In this document: piece by piece, positions 54,355 through 62,516 of the stretch
How positions within the stretch are numbered: the stretch's first letter is position 1
How the letters are laid out: each line of letters starts with the position of its first letter
Origin: Halopseudomonas sp002296055
Lineage (GTDB): Bacteria; Pseudomonadota; Gammaproteobacteria; Pseudomonadales; Pseudomonadaceae
DNA length: 64,000 bases
Strand: one strand, 5' to 3'
Assembly: GCF_050876985.1 (NCBI RefSeq)
Contig: NZ_JBPAPP010000002.1
The notes under the pieces: generated by a model
Database searches by the model: none
The model's input: the letters and a program-made list of their open reading frames with translations, nothing else
What the model was told of the DNA's origin: nothing
Position numbers and translations under genes: made by a program

Positions 54355-54392
54355 AAAAAAGGCGCCTGCAACTGTCTCCAGTTGCAGGCGCC
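54355..54392 (-). terminator. nirB leader attenuator (conditional terminator)
   Basis: On the minus strand a perfect 14-bp stem GGCGCCTGCAACTG, GAGA tetraloop, complement, then T6, 40 nt before the nirB ATG. It lies between promoter and gene, so it must be overcome for expression. Assimilatory nitrate/nitrite operons in Klebsiella, Azotobacter and pseudomonads use NasR/NasT antitermination at such leaders. A smaller CTG-GAGA-CAG hairpin lies upstream in the same leader. Confidence 0.8.
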
Positions 54393-54506
54393 TTTGCCTT
54401 GGATTCACGGAATGTTTTAGGGCCGGAGGGGGGATAACACCCGGATATTCATCCTGTCTCCAGACCCGGCCAGCACAACTACAGCGATGACCGTTGACCA
54501 AGCAAA

Positions 54507-54522
54507 AGCACAAGCCGTGCCA
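54507..54522 (-). promoter_or_regulatory. Sigma-54 promoter of nirB
   Basis: Minus strand TGGCACG-N4-GTGCT matches the -24/-12 consensus (TGGCACG-N4-TTGCW) at all but one fixed base with exact spacing. Predicted start near 54496, giving about 180 nt of leader. Confidence 0.8.
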
Positions 54523-54635
54523 AACCCCACAAACAGGCCAATCAAAAAATATATAACTGTTACAAATCAATTAGATAAAAGATAAAAATAGAGGTGCAAC
54601 GCAGCTAAAAACGTACAACTGAGACGCCCCAAGCA

Positions 54636-54652
54636 CGACCCATCAAGGTGCA
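54636..54652. promoter_or_regulatory. NtrC-like enhancer of nirB
   Basis: Minus strand TGCACC-N4-TGGGTCG: one half-site is perfect, the other partial. It lies about 115-130 bp upstream of the -24 box with an AT-rich tract between, the usual NtrC/IHF layout. Confidence 0.45.
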
Positions 54653-54830
54653 CGCCCCGCATAAAAACACCGGATTGGTGCGCTGACAGGTGCTGTTGCG
54701 CTCGCCCATTTGGGCGCTTGCCCGGTCAGAGGCGAAGCCTAAGATGCATGACGCAGAATGCAGCTTTGTCTCACCTCGGCAATCAACGGCGGGGAACACG
54801 AAGCACCGACAACAACAAGAGGAATTGTGC

Positions 54831-55496
54831 ATGTCCAACCTATTTACCCGCGGCTTGTCCGTACTCGCCCTCAGCGCCCTGTGCGCCACCCAGGCCTTCG
54901 CCACTAACCCCGGCAGCAGCTCGCCCGACACCCTTATTCTGGGAGACTCGATCTTTGCCCTGTCCGGTGACATCCACGAATACCTGGAAGCCGACCTGGA
55001 CGAGAACATCAACACCTCCGCCCGCTCCGGCTGCCAGCTGACCGGTGGCAATATCCTGTGCTCCAGCCGCTACTCGGTTGAACGTCAGTACGAGCGCGCC
55101 AGCAAACGTGGCATCCGCACCGTGATCTTCAACGGCGGCGGCAACGACATTCAGCTCAATAGCTGCCGGCCATCTCTCAGCGCCTGCATGCCGCTACTCA
55201 ATGAGCTGGAAGACCGCATCGCTGCGCTGGTGCAACAAATGCGCAACGACGGTATCGAGGAAATTGTCTTTCTCGGCTACTACAACGCCGTAGGCGGCGC
55301 CCTGGAGCTGCGTGACATCAACAACTACAGCATGAACTACAAGGCGGCTGCCTACCCGGGTATGGGCGTCAAGTTTGTCGACGTGCGTGCTGCCTTCGCC
55401 GGCAACGAAAGCCGCTACATCACCAGCGATGGCATTCACCCCACCGCTGCTGGCTCGCGCGTACTGGCTGACCAGATTCTGCAAGTGCTGGATTGA
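54831..55496 (+). CDS. Secreted SGNH/GDSL-type hydrolase
   Basis: 221 aa. Signal peptide MSNLFTRGLSVLALSALCATQAFA; block I LILGDSIF with the catalytic Ser, block III NGGGNDI, and block V SDGIHPTAAG with Asp and His. It should be an exported esterase or lipase; substrate unknown. Cysteine pairs (SGCQ, ILCSSR, SCRPSLSACM) suggest disulfides. AGAGGA precedes the ATG at 54831. Confidence 0.88.
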   Translation: MSNLFTRGLSVLALSALCATQAFATNPGSSSPDTLILGDSIFALSGDIHEYLEADLDENINTSARSGCQLTGGNILCSSRYSVERQYERASKRGIRTVIFNGGGNDIQLNSCRPSLSACMPLLNELEDRIAALVQQMRNDGIEEIVFLGYYNAVGGALELRDINNYSMNYKAAAYPGMGVKFVDVRAAFAGNESRYITSDGIHPTAAGSRVLADQILQVLD

Positions 55497-55507
55497 TAAC
55501 TATCCAG

Positions 55508-55530
55508 GCGGACAGGCTTGTCCTGTCCGC
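55508..55530 (+). terminator. Hairpin after the SGNH hydrolase gene
   Basis: GCGGACAGG, loop CTTGT, CCTGTCCGC: perfect 9-bp stem 11 bp after the stop. Confidence 0.6.
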
Positions 55531-55597
55531 TTGAGCCGCGTCGCCACGGCGCTCATAATGCACGGCCTTCCTCGTTGTTAGTTCGCAGGCCCATCGC

Positions 55598-57451
55598 ATG
55601 TTCCGCTGGTTTGAAAACCGTCTTGACCCGTTCCCCGTTGAAGAGCTGAGCGAGCCACCGCGCAAGCTGCTGCCCTTCTGTCTGCACTTCACCAAGGGCG
55701 CATGGCCCTACATTCTTCTCGCCTCGCTGCTGATGGCCGGGATTGCCATCGCCGAAGTCTGGTTGTTCGGCTTTCTAGGCAGCATTGTCGATTGGCTGTC
55801 GGACCAGAACCGCGACACCTTTCTGCAGACAGAAGCATGGAAGTTGGCCGGCATGGCCTTTGTGGTGCTGGTTGCCCTGCCCTCGCTGATTTTCATCAAT
55901 AGCCTGATGACCCATCAGACCCTGATGGGCAACTACCCCATGCGCATCCGCTGGCTGGTGCACCGCTATCTGCTTAAGCAGTCGATGGCCTTCTACCAGG
56001 ACGAGTTCGCCGGACGTATCGCCACCAAACTGATGCAGACGGCGCTGGCTGTGCGCGAGTGCGTGATCAAGCTGATCGACGTGCTCAACTACATCTGTGT
56101 CTACTTCATCGGCACCCTGATCCTGGTCGGTTTTGCCGATTGGCGCCTGACCCTGCCCATGCTGGGCTGGCTGGTCGGTTACATCCTGCTGATGCGCTAT
56201 TTCATCCCGGTGCTAGGCCAGGTGGCCAAGGTGCAGGCTGATGCCCGCTCGGTGATGACCGGGCGCATCGTCGACAGCTATACCAACATCCAGACGGTCA
56301 AGCTGTTCTCCCACGCCCGCCGTGAGTCGGCCTATGCGCGCGAAGGCATGGACCAGTTCATGGTCACCGTGTACAAGCAGATGCGGCTGGTAACCACCCT
56401 GTACAGCCTGCTCTACGTCCTCAACGCCCTGTTGCTGCTGGGTGTGGCCGGGCTGGCCCTGTGGCTCTGGGTGCAGGATTCAATCAGCGTGGGTGCAGTT
56501 GCCGTGGCGGTCGCGCTGGTGCTACGCCTGTGGGGCATGTCGCAGTGGATCATGTGGGAGCTGTCTGCCCTGTTCGAGAACATCGGCACGGTGCAGGACG
56601 GCGTCAACTCCATCTCTCGCCCGCAACTGGTGCTTGATCGCCCGAATGCAGCGCCGCTGGCCGTCAGCCAGGGTGACATTCGCTTCGAGGACGTCAGCTT
56701 TCACTATGGCAAAGGCAGCGGCGTGATGGAGCAGCTCAACCTGCACATTCGCCCTGGTGAAAAGATCGGCTTGGTCGGCCGCTCCGGCGCCGGTAAATCT
56801 ACGCTGGTCAACCTGCTGCTGCGTTTCTATGACGTTGAGGGCGGCCGCGTGGTAATCGACGGCCAGAACATTGCCGATGTGCAGCAGGACAGCCTGCGTG
56901 AACACATCGGCATGGTGACCCAGGATACCTCGCTGCTACACCGCTCGGTGCGCGACAACATCCTCTACGGGCGCCCGGATGCCGACGAGCAGATGATGCA
57001 CCAGGCCGCGCGCAACGCGGAGGCCGATCAGTTTATTGCCGAGCTGGAAGACGCCAAGGGCCGTCGGGGCTTTGATGCCCACGTGGGCGAACGCGGCGTG
57101 AAGCTGTCCGGCGGCCAGCGCCAGCGCATTGCCATTGCGCGGGTGATGCTCAAGGACGCGCCCATCCTGATCCTCGACGAAGCCACCTCCGCGCTGGACT
57201 CGGACGTGGAAGCGGCGATTCAGGAGAACCTGAACCGCCTGATGGACGGCAAAACGGTAATCGCCATCGCCCACCGCCTGTCCACCATCGCGCAGATGGA
57301 CCGACTGGTGGTACTGGAGCACGGCAATATCATCGAGCAAGGCTCCCATGCCGAGCTGATCGCACAGAACGGCGTCTATGCTCGCCTCTGGGCGCGGCAG
57401 TCTGGCGGGTTTATTGGGGAAGAGCTGGAGGAGGTTGGGCAGCCGGCGTGA
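55598..57451 (+). CDS. ABC transporter, fused permease/ATPase (exporter type)
   Basis: 617 aa. Six membrane helices (about 30-320) followed by an ATPase domain with Walker A GRSGAGKST, signature LSGGQRQRIA, Walker B ILILDEATSALD and the H-loop AHRLST. This is the homodimeric ABCB-type lipid/drug exporter layout; the substrate is unknown. The ATG at 55598 has only a weak AGG site. Confidence 0.9.
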   Translation: MFRWFENRLDPFPVEELSEPPRKLLPFCLHFTKGAWPYILLASLLMAGIAIAEVWLFGFLGSIVDWLSDQNRDTFLQTEAWKLAGMAFVVLVALPSLIFINSLMTHQTLMGNYPMRIRWLVHRYLLKQSMAFYQDEFAGRIATKLMQTALAVRECVIKLIDVLNYICVYFIGTLILVGFADWRLTLPMLGWLVGYILLMRYFIPVLGQVAKVQADARSVMTGRIVDSYTNIQTVKLFSHARRESAYAREGMDQFMVTVYKQMRLVTTLYSLLYVLNALLLLGVAGLALWLWVQDSISVGAVAVAVALVLRLWGMSQWIMWELSALFENIGTVQDGVNSISRPQLVLDRPNAAPLAVSQGDIRFEDVSFHYGKGSGVMEQLNLHIRPGEKIGLVGRSGAGKSTLVNLLLRFYDVEGGRVVIDGQNIADVQQDSLREHIGMVTQDTSLLHRSVRDNILYGRPDADEQMMHQAARNAEADQFIAELEDAKGRRGFDAHVGERGVKLSGGQRQRIAIARVMLKDAPILILDEATSALDSDVEAAIQENLNRLMDGKTVIAIAHRLSTIAQMDRLVVLEHGNIIEQGSHAELIAQNGVYARLWARQSGGFIGEELEEVGQPA

Positions 57452-57519
57452 CGGCCCTGCTGGCGCCTGCAAAAGCTCGTATTTTGCCCCTAATGGTCAG
57501 CTGTTTGCCGGCGGCGATT

Positions 57520-57753
57520 TTCGATTCGTTTTTCGCCTTTCCCGGCGAGCCAAGGGGGGCTGCTTGCCCAGCCCCCCTTAGCGATCCCCCCGGGCACCCG
57601 GCTACGCGGCCCTTCGGGTTCGCTGCGTTGCTCGATTTCTCGGGGAGTCGCAGAACTCGTCGCTGCGCTCCTCAAACATGCTGCGACTCTTTTTCCCGAT
57701 AAATCTACGCTACTCGCCCGCGTAAACGGGGATTGGCACCGTGCACACTCCAC
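57520..57753 (+). repeat. Structured repeat R1, copy b (uninterrupted)
   Basis: Intact counterpart of the repeat at 11524-12018, in the same order and orientation, filling half of the 471-bp gap after the ABC exporter. It begins with a TTTCGCC/GGCGA hairpin, then a perfect 11-bp hairpin AAGGGGGGCTG/CAGCCCCCCTT (57552-57579), the shared CTACGCGGCCCTTCGGGTTC block, the conserved-loop hairpin and the CTACTCGCCCGCGTAAACGG block. It holds no plausible gene. The rest of the gap (57754-57922) shows only the next gene's AAGGAAG site. Confidence 0.85.
57645..57689 (+). repeat. R1 conserved-loop hairpin, copy b
   Basis: 9-bp stem GAGTCGCAG/CTGCGACTC around the same 27-nt loop (57654-57680) as copy a; outer bases CGGG and CCCG extend the pairing. 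Confidence 0.85.
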
Positions 57754-57922
57754 CACTTGTTACATCGTCCCATCCGGGGCTGCGGCATGCCGCGCCCCGA
57801 ACATCTCGACCCCTAGCTTTCGCCCACCACTTATCCCCCACCATAACCCCGCCTGATTGCACCCACAAACGCCGTCAACCAGGTCTAGAATCGGAGCAAA
57901 ACAACAACAAGGAAGCTCAAAG

Positions 57923-59539
57923 ATGACGTTGCCCCTTCGCACCCTTACGCTCGCCGGACTATTCAGCCTGGCCCCTCTGGCGTTAGCCACCCACTACTCC
58001 GCCCCCGAACAACTGGTCGCCCCCTCTCCTTTCAAAGGCGTTCACGGTCTGGCCGTCGACAAGCAGGGTCGTCTGCTCGCCGGCAGCGTGGTCGGTGCCA
58101 GTCTGTATGAGGTCGACACCGACAGCGGCGATGTACAAACACTGATCGGCCCCAACGACGGTCAAGCCGATGACATCGCCATCGGCCCCAATGGCGAGAT
58201 GGCCTGGACTGGTTTCTACACCGGCAAAGTCATGTACCGGGAAAACGACGCCGCGCCTATCCAGGTGCTGGCAACCGATCTGCCCGGCATCAATTCCCTG
58301 GACTTCAACGACGAAACGGGCGCGCTCTACGCCAGCCAGGTATTTCTGGGCGACGCACTCTGGGAAATTGACCGAGCGGGCGCGGAGCCGCCGCGGCTGA
58401 TCGGTAAGGATCTGGGTGGTTTCAACGGCTTTGAGGTCGGGGACGACGGCTGGCTGTACGGTCCACTCTGGTTCAAAGGACAGATAGTGCGCATCAACCC
58501 AGAGGACGGCGAGCTCAAGGTAATCTCCAGCGACTTCAAAACCCCGGCAGCCGCCAACTTCGACTCCAAGGGCAACCTCTACGCCATCGACACCTTCAGC
58601 GGCCAACTGAAGCAGGTCAACTTGGCCGATGGCAGCACAGAACTGATCGCCCAGCTCGACAGCGCCCTCGACAATCTGGCGCTGGATGCCGACGACAACA
58701 TCTACGTCTCCAACATGGCCAACAACCGCATTACCCGTATCAACCCGCAAACTCGCGAGCATCGTCGCCTGGTCAACGGCGATCTGGCGGTGCCGGCCGG
58801 CTTGGCCTTAAGCGAGGACGGCAAGACGCTGTACGTCGCCGATGTATTCGCCCTGCGCGCAGTGGATACCGTCAGCGGCAAGGTCACGGATCTGCGCCGC
58901 GCCCACGGCTCAGACGCCGAATACCCGATCAACGTGGCACTGGGCCAAGAGCGGCTGTTGGTCACCAGCTTTTCGACGGGCACCCTGCAGCTGATCAGCC
59001 GGAGCGACAACAGCACCCTGGCCATGGTCCACCAGCTCAAGGCACCTTCGGCAGCGGTCGAGCTGGACGACGGCAGCGTGCTGGTCAGCGAACTGGCCGC
59101 CGGCACGCTGCTGCGCTTATCCGGCCCTGACCTTGCAGAACGCAGCGAAGTCGCCAGCGGCCTGCAAGGCCCGGTACAGATGATCAAAGGCCCCAGTGGC
59201 AAGATCTACCTCACCCTGCTCAGCGGCCAACTGGCGCGCCTGGACCCCAGCGATTTCAGCCTGAGCGTCATTGCCGAAGGGCTGCAACTGCCCGAAGGGC
59301 TGACCGAGTTGCCTGATGGCCGGCTGCTGGTGGCCGAGCCCGGAGCCCAGCGACTGTTGAGCATCGATCCGCAAAGTGGTGCAAAAGAGGTTGTCGCAGA
59401 GCACTTGCCAATCGGCCTGGCAGCCGGCCCCGGCATGCCGCCAACCGGCATCCCAACTGGGCTGGCGGCCGATGCTGAGGGCCGCGTATACTTCGCGTCC
59501 GATCTAGACAACGGTCTGTATCGCCTCACCGCTGAGTAA
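57923..59539 (+). CDS. Secreted SMP-30/NHL-like beta-propeller protein
   Basis: 538 aa. Signal peptide MTLPLRTLTLAGLFSLAPLALA, then repeated propeller blades (HGLAVDKQGRLLAG, LALDADDNIYVSNMANNRI, GLALSEDGKTLYVAD, LPEGLTELPDGRLLVAEPG). It may be a gluconolactonase-like hydrolase or a binding protein; no catalytic set can be assigned. AAGGAAG sits 7 bp before the ATG at 57923. Confidence 0.8.
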   Translation: MTLPLRTLTLAGLFSLAPLALATHYSAPEQLVAPSPFKGVHGLAVDKQGRLLAGSVVGASLYEVDTDSGDVQTLIGPNDGQADDIAIGPNGEMAWTGFYTGKVMYRENDAAPIQVLATDLPGINSLDFNDETGALYASQVFLGDALWEIDRAGAEPPRLIGKDLGGFNGFEVGDDGWLYGPLWFKGQIVRINPEDGELKVISSDFKTPAAANFDSKGNLYAIDTFSGQLKQVNLADGSTELIAQLDSALDNLALDADDNIYVSNMANNRITRINPQTREHRRLVNGDLAVPAGLALSEDGKTLYVADVFALRAVDTVSGKVTDLRRAHGSDAEYPINVALGQERLLVTSFSTGTLQLISRSDNSTLAMVHQLKAPSAAVELDDGSVLVSELAAGTLLRLSGPDLAERSEVASGLQGPVQMIKGPSGKIYLTLLSGQLARLDPSDFSLSVIAEGLQLPEGLTELPDGRLLVAEPGAQRLLSIDPQSGAKEVVAEHLPIGLAAGPGMPPTGIPTGLAADAEGRVYFASDLDNGLYRLTAE

Positions 59540-59544
59540 GCAAC

Positions 59545-59575
59545 GCGGGTCGGCGAGAACGCCTTGTCGACCCGC
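59545..59575 (+). terminator. Weak hairpin after the beta-propeller gene
   Basis: GCGGGTCG pairs with CGACCCGC around a 15-nt loop; no U-tract. Confidence 0.3.
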
Positions 59576-59650
59576 CGTCTGATGATGAAAACGGAACATT
59601 TTCTCCTCCGGCTAGTCCATTTGAGCAACCCAAGCCATAGGAGATGTCCG

Positions 59651-60175
59651 ATGTCCGCATCGTTGAAGAGCCTGTTCCTGCCCGCTGCACTTGCCCTCGC
59701 CACCGCCCTTCCCGTATCCGCCCACGCCGACAGCCCACGGCAGCTCGGCTGGATCGAACAAGGCGTGATTGAGCCGGCGGACATGACCGTGAAATTCAAG
59801 CTCGACACCGGCGCCCTCACCTCCTCCATGCACGCCGAGGACATCGAGCGCTTTGAGCGCGACGGTGAGCAATGGGTGCGCTTCAAGGTCGCCTTGGAAG
59901 ACCTGAAGTCCGAAAGCCTGATCAGCGAAACCTTCGAACGCCCGCTGGAGCGCGACCTGCGCGTGCGCGGTGCCGGCGGCTCCGAGGAGCGTCCTGTGGT
60001 ACGCATGGACGTGTGCATCGCCGGCGAGCGCCTGAACGAAGAATTCTCCCTGCGTGACCGCAGCAACATGCACTATCCGGTACTGCTGGGGCGCCGTACC
60101 CTCGATCAGTTGGGTAATGTGGACAGCTCACGCACCTACACCACCACACCCGACTGCTCCAGCAGCAACGCCTGA
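59651..60175 (+). CDS. Retropepsin-like aspartic protease-fold protein (PF05618-type, exported)
   Basis: 174 aa. Signal peptide MSASLKSLFLPAALALATALPVSAHA; the FKLDTGALTSSMHA motif is the DTG active-site loop of the family often named RimK-related or 'ATP-dependent zinc protease', and YPVLLGRRTLDQLG is its C-terminal flap. No ATP-binding or zinc motif is seen, so that older name is misleading. AGGAG lies 8 bases before the ATG. Confidence 0.85.
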   Translation: MSASLKSLFLPAALALATALPVSAHADSPRQLGWIEQGVIEPADMTVKFKLDTGALTSSMHAEDIERFERDGEQWVRFKVALEDLKSESLISETFERPLERDLRVRGAGGSEERPVVRMDVCIAGERLNEEFSLRDRSNMHYPVLLGRRTLDQLGNVDSSRTYTTTPDCSSSNA

Positions 60176-60196
60176 TTTACCAAGGACGCCCAGCGC

Positions 60197-61012
60197 ATGA
60201 CCTCTGCCGCCCCGCTCGACCTCAGCGCTCGCTACCAGCTGGCCAAGCATTTGGCTCAGCAAGCGGCTCAGCGTGGACTGCAGCTATATCGTCAACGCGA
60301 GCACCTGACGGTGGAGAGTAAGGGCGGCTTCAGTCAGGATGTGGTCAGTGCGGCGGACCGGGAGCTGGAAGTACTCATCCGCGCCGAGCTGCTGGCGGCC
60401 TTCCCGGAAGACGGCTTTGTCGGTGAAGAAACCGGCACAACAAGGCTGGATGCCCGCTGCGTCTGGGTGATTGATCCCATCGACGGCACTGCGTGCTTTC
60501 TGCACGGGCTGCATAACTGGTGCGTATCCATCGGCCTGCTGGTCGATGGTGTACCCGCCATCGGTGCCGTCGCAGACCCGAACCACGATGAGCTTTTTCA
60601 TGGCGGGCTCGGCTTTGGCGCCTGGGTCAATGACCAGCCGTTGCAGGTCAGCAGCGCGACCGACCTACGCGCGGGCCTAATGGGCGTTGGCACCTTCTAC
60701 GCTAACGGCAAGCAACATTTCATGCCCTTTCTGGGCCAGTTGCTCGATGCCGGCGGCATGTTTTTGCGCAACGGCTCCGGCGCTCTCATGACGGTTTATG
60801 TGGCTGCGGGGCGATTGCTGGGCTACTACGAGACCTGCCTGAAGAGCTGGGACTGCGTTGCCGGGCTGGCGCTCTTGGCCGAGTCCGGCGGGCGCTGCAA
60901 CAACTTTTTGCGCGGTGACGGGCTGCTCAGCGGCAACCCCTATCTAGTGGCCTGCCCCGGCGTCTACGATCAGGTAGCCGCCATGGTTGGCCCCTCATTG
61001 GACGCTGACTGA
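60197..61012 (+). CDS. Inositol monophosphatase family protein
   Basis: 271 aa. Metal sites in GEETG (Glu77/Glu78 region) and DPIDGT (Asp93, Asp96), plus the LKSWDCVAGLALLAESGG motif. It hydrolyses a sugar- or inositol-type monophosphate; some relatives are histidinol phosphatases or 3'-phosphoadenosine enzymes, so the substrate is open. It follows the protease gene by 21 bp. Confidence 0.88.
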   Translation: MTSAAPLDLSARYQLAKHLAQQAAQRGLQLYRQREHLTVESKGGFSQDVVSAADRELEVLIRAELLAAFPEDGFVGEETGTTRLDARCVWVIDPIDGTACFLHGLHNWCVSIGLLVDGVPAIGAVADPNHDELFHGGLGFGAWVNDQPLQVSSATDLRAGLMGVGTFYANGKQHFMPFLGQLLDAGGMFLRNGSGALMTVYVAAGRLLGYYETCLKSWDCVAGLALLAESGGRCNNFLRGDGLLSGNPYLVACPGVYDQVAAMVGPSLDAD

Positions 61013-61016
61013 CGCC

Positions 61017-62105
61017 TCAGACCGACGATTCCTGCAGCGGCGTTGCCGAAGCCTCGGCATCGGCCTGGGCCACCTGGTTACGCCCCTCTGCCTTGGCTCG
61101 ATACAGCGCACGATCAGCACGGGCAATAGCGTTGCTGAAGCTCTCACGCTCACCCAACTGACTGCAGCCCACGCATAGAGTAACCTCCAAGCCAGGCACC
61201 AGATCAGACCAGTCCAGGCCCTGCACGGCCAGACGGATGCGCTCAGCTGCTTGCGCCGCCTGTTGTGGGTCCGTCTCGGGCAGCACTGCCAGAAATTCCT
61301 CGCCGCCCCAGCGCCCGACAAAGTCCTGCTCTCGCCCCTGGTTGCGCAGCAGCACTGCCACCCGCTCCAACACTCGATCACCGACTTCATGGCCGTGCTG
61401 GTCGTTGATCTCCTTGAAATGATCCAGATCCATCAGCAACAACGCCAGCTCACCGTGCTGACGCTTCTCACGGGCCAACAGCTTCTCAGTCAGAGCCACC
61501 ATGTGCCGACGGTTGAACAGGCTGGTCAGTGGGTCGGTGGTCGCCATACGGGCCAACCGTCGATGGGCGCGGGTTACGGTGACCACATAAAACATGGTCA
61601 GGTAGGCGAACATCAGAAAGACCACGGTGAAATTGAAAATGTTTACATACAGCAGAGCATCCGCCGAAATGGGTTGTAACGGGTCAACAAACCACATCAG
61701 CACATAAAGGCCGACGTAGTATCCCCACAGGCAAATTGCCAGAATCCAGGCACTGCGCAGGTGCATGCTGGCAAAGAGCGCCGGCACAAACATCAGCAGG
61801 AAGTAGTGGAAGCCGCTATCCCAACCGATCAGCACCGTACCCAAAGCGGCATGCACCAGCACCTCGATGCGGATAAGCATGACCGCCAGGCGGTTACGAC
61901 GATCGCGGAACGCCCGGTAGGCGTAGGCATACATCGCCACGCTGATAACGTTGACCCAGGCAAGCACAGGCGAGCCAAGCCAAAGAAAGATGAAGAAAAA
62001 GGCAATATCGACTGTTGCTGCCAGCTGGCAGCAACGCATGGACAGCGCCCAAAACTCAGGCCGCTGCTCGCTGCGGTGAATATCGGTCTTGTTATTATTC
62101 GGCAT
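61017..62105 (-). CDS. Membrane-bound diguanylate cyclase
   Basis: 362 aa. About six N-terminal membrane helices (30-180), then a GGDEF domain with the active GGEEF motif at 267-271 and an inhibitory RxxD site (REQD, 258-261) five residues before it. It makes c-di-GMP with likely product feedback. The ATG at 62105 has AGGAGG upstream; an in-frame ATG at 62144 does not. It converges with the inositol phosphatase gene. Confidence 0.9.
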   Translation of the reverse strand: MPNNNKTDIHRSEQRPEFWALSMRCCQLAATVDIAFFFIFLWLGSPVLAWVNVISVAMYAYAYRAFRDRRNRLAVMLIRIEVLVHAALGTVLIGWDSGFHYFLLMFVPALFASMHLRSAWILAICLWGYYVGLYVLMWFVDPLQPISADALLYVNIFNFTVVFLMFAYLTMFYVVTVTRAHRRLARMATTDPLTSLFNRRHMVALTEKLLAREKRQHGELALLLMDLDHFKEINDQHGHEVGDRVLERVAVLLRNQGREQDFVGRWGGEEFLAVLPETDPQQAAQAAERIRLAVQGLDWSDLVPGLEVTLCVGCSQLGERESFSNAIARADRALYRAKAEGRNQVAQADAEASATPLQESSV

Positions 62106-62516
62106 GCCGCGGGGTTTCCTCCTGATAGTGACATGCGGCGCCATCCTGCGGCGCCTCTTACCCCAAAAGCCAGGGCTACTCCGAACACCTCACGTGCCAG
62201 AGCACACCCCGCGGGCAGGCGTTAACACCAGCAACAACCCAGTGTAGGTTGCCACTGCCCTACCAGCAAAAGATGCGGGCATGCAGGGTCGGTTAACGCT
62301 AGCCAGTAGACACTATCGGCGGCCCTACAGAAAAGTGAAGCTTTTATTTGCGCATAAACGAACAAAGCCGGCGCGAGGCCGGCTTTGCTGGTGACGGAGC
62401 AGTTAGAGACGCGCTGACTGTTCCACAATGCCTCTGGCTCTCAGGCCGGCTCACAACCAAGAGCACGGCCTAGTGAGAGCACTTGCAGAGGGTGCGCACA
62501 GTGAATAGATGCTTAC
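62106..62516. other. Intergenic region with one hairpin
   Basis: 411 bp between mmsA and the cyclase, both on the minus strand. It contains a perfect 9-bp hairpin AAAGCCGGC-GCGAG-GCCGGCTTT (62364-62386), a likely mmsA terminator, and the cyclase promoter, which I cannot pinpoint. Confidence 0.5.
62364..62386 (-). terminator. Probable terminator of mmsA
   Basis: Perfect 9-bp stem with A3/T3 flanks, 131 bp after the mmsA stop. Confidence 0.55.

Noticed and set aside
54393..54496. Canonical ANTAR two-hexaloop target in the nirB leader
   Set aside because: Hairpins are present but I could not find paired hexaloops with the expected A and G positions, so only a conditional terminator is claimed.
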